Translations under genes and position numbers: made by a program
From: an uncultured Azospirillum sp.
GTDB lineage: Bacteria; Pseudomonadota; Alphaproteobacteria; Azospirillales; Azospirillaceae
DNA length: 12,574 bases
Reading direction: 5' to 3'
Assembly: GCF_946480385.1 (NCBI RefSeq)
Contig: NZ_CAMLJP010000151.1
Coordinates: 1-12,574 of the forward strand
Notes under the pieces: model-generated
The model's input: the letters and a program-made list of their open reading frames with translations, nothing else
The model's database searches: none
What the model was told of the DNA's origin: nothing
Part shown: positions 9,880-12,574 of the stretch, piece after piece
Position numbering within the stretch: position 1 is the first letter of the stretch
Layout of the letters: every line of letters starts with the position of its first letter

Positions 9880-10296
9880 TCAGTCGATCAGCAGGTCCAG
9901 CGTCGAGCGGACCACCTGCACGATCTCCCCGCCATGGGGCGAGCTGGCTTGGCCGCGGGCGTTGAGGATGATCGACAGCTCATGCTCCGTCGTCGGGGCG
10001 AAGCGGGCGATCTCCTGCACCAGATCGTCGGGCAGGATGGCTTCGCGCGTCACCCCGGCCTGGGCGGCGGCCTTGTCGCGCCAGCCGTTCAGCGCGGCGG
10101 CGATGGCCGCTTCGATCTGCTGCGACTCCTCCTTGCGGCGGAGATCGGTGAACAGCACCAGCACCCGCCACGCGCCGTCGGCATAGGCGGTCTCGATGCG
10201 CTGGACCTCGACCGTCCGCAGGAAGGCGGACAGCTGCGTCTGCGCCTCTTCGGCGGCGGCGTCGGGAATGGTGAAGGTGCGGATCTCGGTGCTCAT
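9880..10296 (-). CDS. Stand-alone HRDC-domain protein
   Basis: The 138-residue product has a C-terminal half that fits the HRDC nucleic-acid-binding helical domain found at the ends of RecQ helicases and RNase D: helix at 60-80 with LNGWRDKAAAQAG, then GVTREAILPDDLVQEIARFAPTTEHEL (81-107) and a final helix (123-137). The first 55 residues (MSTEIRTFTIPDA..., VQRIETAYADGAWRVLVLF) look like a small alpha/beta segment without a recognised catalytic motif. No helicase or nuclease domain is attached. It probably binds nucleic acid or a protein partner; the role is unknown. The start at 10296 is chosen over a 70-residue upstream extension because that extension is Pro/Gly-rich and non-coding in character; AAGG lies about 13 bases before the ATG. 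It is divergent from the 333-residue membrane protein gene. Confidence 0.75.
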   Translation of the reverse strand: MSTEIRTFTIPDAAAEEAQTQLSAFLRTVEVQRIETAYADGAWRVLVLFTDLRRKEESQQIEAAIAAALNGWRDKAAAQAGVTREAILPDDLVQEIARFAPTTEHELSIILNARGQASSPHGGEIVQVVRSTLDLLID

Positions 10297-10522
10297 CGCC
10301 CAACCTTGCTCAAAGGCTTCCCTGGATGGAGGAAGCCTACACAGAAACGGCGCGTTCGGCAAACCGGGACCCTGCCACGGGGGTGTTCCGGGGCCTTGGG
10401 GATACCCCCAATTTCCACGGGTCGAATCTCCTCCCCCGCGCGTTGTGGGAGTAGACGATGCGCACCGGCGCCCGGCCGATTCCCGTCGCCCGTCCCACGC
10501 CTCCACCGCTTGGAGACCCCAG

Positions 10523-11524
10523 ATGACCCATCCCGAACCGCAGGAGCCGCAATCCGTCCATCCCCACCACGAGGAGTCCGCTCCCGACTCCGCCGCGACA
10601 CCGCGCCGCGGCGGGCGGCGCTGGTGGAGGCTGGGGACCGGGCTGCTGCTGGCGCCGCTGGCGCTGGGCGGGCTGGCGGTGCTGGCGGTCCTGTGGGTCG
10701 GCTCGATGCTCTACGACCAGCCCTTCGCCTGGTACAACCTGAACCGCATCGACGCGATGGCCGACCGGGTGGCGCGCAATCCCGATTCGGTGATGGTGGT
10801 GGCGCTCGGCGACACCGCGCTGCGCGATGCCACGCTGGACGAGCGCGGCATGGCGAAGGTCGCCGCCGAGCGTGGCGTGCCCGACCTGGAATTCCTGCGC
10901 ATCGTCCACCGGCAGGCCGAGTTCGCCGATTTCGAGCCGCTGCTCGACCGGCTGATCGCCGTCAAGCCGACGCTGATCCTGCTCGACCGCAACCTGCTGA
11001 CCGCCAGCCGCGGCCCGCTCGACGAGCTGCAGCGCTACGGTAACGGCCTGCTGCGCCTCTATCGCGGCCAGACCTATGTGCAGGATCAGGTGGCGCTGCA
11101 ATACCGGCGCGGCTGCGGCCCGACGCCGTCGGCCTGGCTGACCGGCGGGTCGCCCGGCGCCGTCGACGGCTCCACCGCCACCGCGCGGCAGGTGCGCGCC
11201 TTCATCGACCGCGCCTGGGCCGCCGGCATCCGCGTTGCCCTGATCGAGGTGCACAGCCGCCCCGCCACCCCGCGCTCCAACGGCCTGATCGCCACCGCGT
11301 CCGCCGCCGAGCCGTCCGCCGAGCCCTCTGCCATAAACCTGCCGCTGTGGAACTACGATGACGAGGACGCCATCCCCGCCACCGCCTGCGGTCAGGCCAG
11401 CGCCGACGGACGCAGCGCCTTCTCCGCCTGGCTGACCGGCGGCATTGCCGGGGCGGTGGCCGGCGCCCAGCCCGACCGCATGCCCGGCCGCGCCGTGGTG
11501 ACCGAAGCTGCGGCGCTGCCGTAA
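10523..11524 (+). CDS. Membrane-anchored protein, possibly SGNH-hydrolase-like
   Basis: This 333-residue protein starts with a His/Pro/Glu-rich tail, then RRGGRRWWR and one hydrophobic segment (about 38-60), giving an N-in anchor with a periplasmic body. VMVVALGDTALRDAT (90-104) resembles block I of SGNH hydrolases, with Thr where the nucleophilic Ser is expected. KPTLILLDRNLL (148-159) and IRVALIEVHSRP (236-247) fit the following beta-strands. The family is not certain and activity is doubtful if the Thr replaces the Ser. SAWLTGG occurs twice (203-209, 301-307), matched by a 17-base exact DNA repeat at 11132-11148 and 11426-11442. An Ala/Ser/Pro-rich stretch (about 257-270) separates the two. 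Start 10523 has TGGAG at 10511-10515. The 226-base upstream region is shared with the divergent HRDC gene and contains GGGGGT/ACCCCC arms (10379-10384, 10404-10409). Confidence 0.75.
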   Translation: MTHPEPQEPQSVHPHHEESAPDSAATPRRGGRRWWRLGTGLLLAPLALGGLAVLAVLWVGSMLYDQPFAWYNLNRIDAMADRVARNPDSVMVVALGDTALRDATLDERGMAKVAAERGVPDLEFLRIVHRQAEFADFEPLLDRLIAVKPTLILLDRNLLTASRGPLDELQRYGNGLLRLYRGQTYVQDQVALQYRRGCGPTPSAWLTGGSPGAVDGSTATARQVRAFIDRAWAAGIRVALIEVHSRPATPRSNGLIATASAAEPSAEPSAINLPLWNYDDEDAIPATACGQASADGRSAFSAWLTGGIAGAVAGAQPDRMPGRAVVTEAAALP

Positions 11525-11623
11525 TTGCCGCACTGCACCCGTCCCCGTTCTTTCCGCCTTCCGGTTAAACCACTTTTTGTTTATGGTTTTCCGGTCGGGC
11601 GAGTCGCAACAGGAGACGGATGC

Positions 11624-11836
11624 ATGGCTTCCATCATGATCAAGAAGGCCGGCGAAGGGCTGGTCTCGCAGGCTCACCGCAACGCCGACGTCGGCCCGAC
11701 CAGCGGCAGCTCGGTCGTCTATGAAATCCAGAACGTGCCGGGCGACATCACCGTCGACGACGTGATCGCCGCCTTCAAGACCTACAAGCCGGCCGACAAG
11801 GTGTACGAGATCGACTGGTCCGCCCTGGCGAACTGA
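11624..11836 (+). CDS. Small hypothetical protein, 70 residues
   Basis: I do not recognise this family. The product starts MASIMIKKAGEGLVSQAHRN and ends YEIDWSALAN, is soluble and near-neutral, and has no signal peptide. It reads as beta-strand (VVYEIQNVPG), helix (VDDVIAAFKTY), beta-strand (KVYEIDW), a compact alpha/beta layout. AGGAGA at 11611-11616 is a strong ribosome binding site with good spacing and decides the start at 11624 against an out-of-frame ATG at 11620. Upstream is a locally AT-rich block (11565-11590) with arms AAACCA (11567-11572) and TGGTTT (11584-11589), probably the promoter region. The good ribosome site and regular codon use argue for a real, well-expressed gene. Confidence 0.8.
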   Translation: MASIMIKKAGEGLVSQAHRNADVGPTSGSSVVYEIQNVPGDITVDDVIAAFKTYKPADKVYEIDWSALAN

Positions 11837-11854
11837 CCGGGTCAAAGTAACCAG

Positions 11855-11881
11855 GGGAGGGGGCCGCCAACGCCCCCTTCC
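11855..11881. terminator. Hairpin between convergent genes, possible terminator
   Basis: GGGAGGGGGC (11855-11864) pairs with GCCCCCTTCC (11872-11881) around CGCCAAC, 10 bp with one G-T pair. It lies 18 bases after the 70-residue gene and 12 bases before the stop side of the convergent diiron-protein gene. No clear T-run follows on either strand, so termination efficiency is uncertain. Confidence 0.5.
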
Positions 11882-11893
11882 TCACACGCCTGC

Positions 11894-12367
11894 TTAACCC
11901 TGCAGCGCCGGATAGCGCTTGGCCCACACCTCCAGCTGGGCGACATGCTCGGCCTCTTCGGCGGCGAACTCCTCGGCCATCATGCGGACTTCCGAATCGG
12001 TGGTGGTCTTCGCCACCTCGGCATAGAAGGCCTGCCCGCGCTTCTCGCTCTCCAGCGCCAGTTCCAGCGCGTATTCCACCGTCATCAGATAATGCGAGCC
12101 TTCCATTGAGGCCGCTTCCGGGCTGTCGCCGTCCGGCCACTGGAAGTCTTCCGGCGCAAGGTCGGGGATCTTGCGGAAGCCCGACCGTTCCCGCGCCTCG
12201 GCCAGATGCATGCGCGAGAATTTCGCCATCTGGCCGAAGAAGGCCGCGACCTCCTGGTTGCCATAGGTCTTCATCGCTTCCGACAAATCGGCGAAGCGGT
12301 TGGCGGCGTCCTCTTCCAGCGCGCAGGCGTGGGCGAGGAACAGGGCGGCGTCGTGGATTTCGGTCAT
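11894..12367 (-). CDS. Rubrerythrin/ferritin-like diiron protein
   Basis: The 157-residue product predicts a four-helix ferritin-like bundle built from two similar halves. E18-EDAANRF25 in helix 1 corresponds to E108-KRGQAFY115 in helix 3. Helix 4 ends with E138-A-E-H141, the ExxH motif of diiron sites; the matching place in helix 2 reads S51-R-M-H54, so one expected glutamate is missing. The C-terminal rubredoxin domain of true rubrerythrins is absent. Likely roles are iron binding or peroxide detoxification in the cytoplasm. Start 12367 has AAGGGA just upstream and fits the family; an upstream in-frame ATG at 12415 would add 16 residues without a good ribosome site. Inter-helix loop 62-92 is rich in Pro, Asp and Glu. 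It is convergent with the 70-residue gene. Confidence 0.85.
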   Translation of the reverse strand: MTEIHDAALFLAHACALEEDAANRFADLSEAMKTYGNQEVAAFFGQMAKFSRMHLAEARERSGFRKIPDLAPEDFQWPDGDSPEAASMEGSHYLMTVEYALELALESEKRGQAFYAEVAKTTTDSEVRMMAEEFAAEEAEHVAQLEVWAKRYPALQG

Positions 12368-12544
12368 GGATCCCTTTGATAAGCGAATAAGCCCGACGAC
12401 CCCAAAACCATACATTTTTTGCGGCCATCGGTCGCGGCCCCTGTCCCCCTCCCCCGCCCCTGCGACCTTTTGGCGCGCGCCGCGCCGCCCGCCCCGCGAA
12501 AACCATTGCCTTTCCCGCCGGTTCGCGGCAGCAGACTCCCCCTC

Positions 12545-12574
12545 ATGAGCAAGCCCGCCTTCCCTGCCCTGCCG
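12545..12574 (+). CDS. Possible gene start cut by the window end
   Basis: ATG at 12545 opens a frame of 10 codons (MSKPAFPALP) that runs off the window. It would be divergent from the diiron-protein gene, 177 bases away. No good Shine-Dalgarno is visible before it (CTCCCCCT), so this is only a plausible start. The 177-base gap holds an AAAAAATGTA-type AT-rich patch (minus strand near 12407-12420) and otherwise GC-rich sequence with nothing recognisable. Confidence 0.3.
   Translation, partial: MSKPAFPALP

Noticed and set aside
10379..10409. GGGGGT/ACCCCC hairpin as a terminator or tRNA-like element
   Set aside because: No T-run on either strand and no cloverleaf arms; it lies between divergent genes, where a terminator is not expected.
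10337..11845. A 502-codon minus-strand open frame opposite the membrane protein and the 70-residue gene
   Set aside because: It covers three unrelated intergenic or genic stretches and shows the repetitive Gly/Arg/Val pattern of GC-rich shadows.

Overview
The window looks like chromosome from a high-GC alphaproteobacterium, most likely a Rhodospirillales member such as Azospirillum. This is inferred from the strongly GC-biased third codon positions, the sucD-sucA-sucB order and the general character of the proteins; no 16S or other marker is present. No rRNA, tRNA, CRISPR array, insertion sequence or phage gene was found.

Layout. (1) 1-4689, TCA-cycle block on the plus strand: the last codons of sucD, a 306-base gap with several RNA-hairpin candidates, sucA (E1 of 2-oxoglutarate dehydrogenase), sucB (E2) and a very strong intrinsic terminator. 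No E3 (lpd) gene follows directly. (2) 4811-7104, accessory genes: an exported DUF1194 von Willebrand A-like protein, a class-3-lipase-type serine hydrolase, and, convergent to it with an 18-base gap, a YopT-type (family C58) cysteine protease. The last two resemble secreted effector enzymes and are the most unusual part of the window. (3) 7105-7461, a divergent regulatory region with two palindromes, a run of 13 C and a promoter-like sequence, leading to a single-domain PAS protein (7462-7914). (4) 8052-9302, frc, formyl-CoA:oxalate CoA-transferase, followed by a large compound inverted repeat and a terminator. (5) 9498-12574, small genes of uncertain role: a 77-residue hypothetical and an HRDC-domain protein on the minus strand, a membrane-anchored 333-residue protein and a 70-residue hypothetical on the plus strand, a rubrerythrin/ferritin-like diiron protein on the minus strand, and a possible gene start at the very end.

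How the genes work together. sucD, sucA and sucB serve consecutive TCA steps (2-oxoglutarate to succinyl-CoA to succinate) and are probably co-expressed. frc serves oxalate activation, but its usual partner oxc is not in the window. The lipase and the C58 protease may form an effector pair. The remaining genes look like independent transcription units.

The best candidates for something undescribed are the lipase/C58 pair with its regulatory region and the structured leader in front of sucA. Both are hypotheses read from sequence alone.
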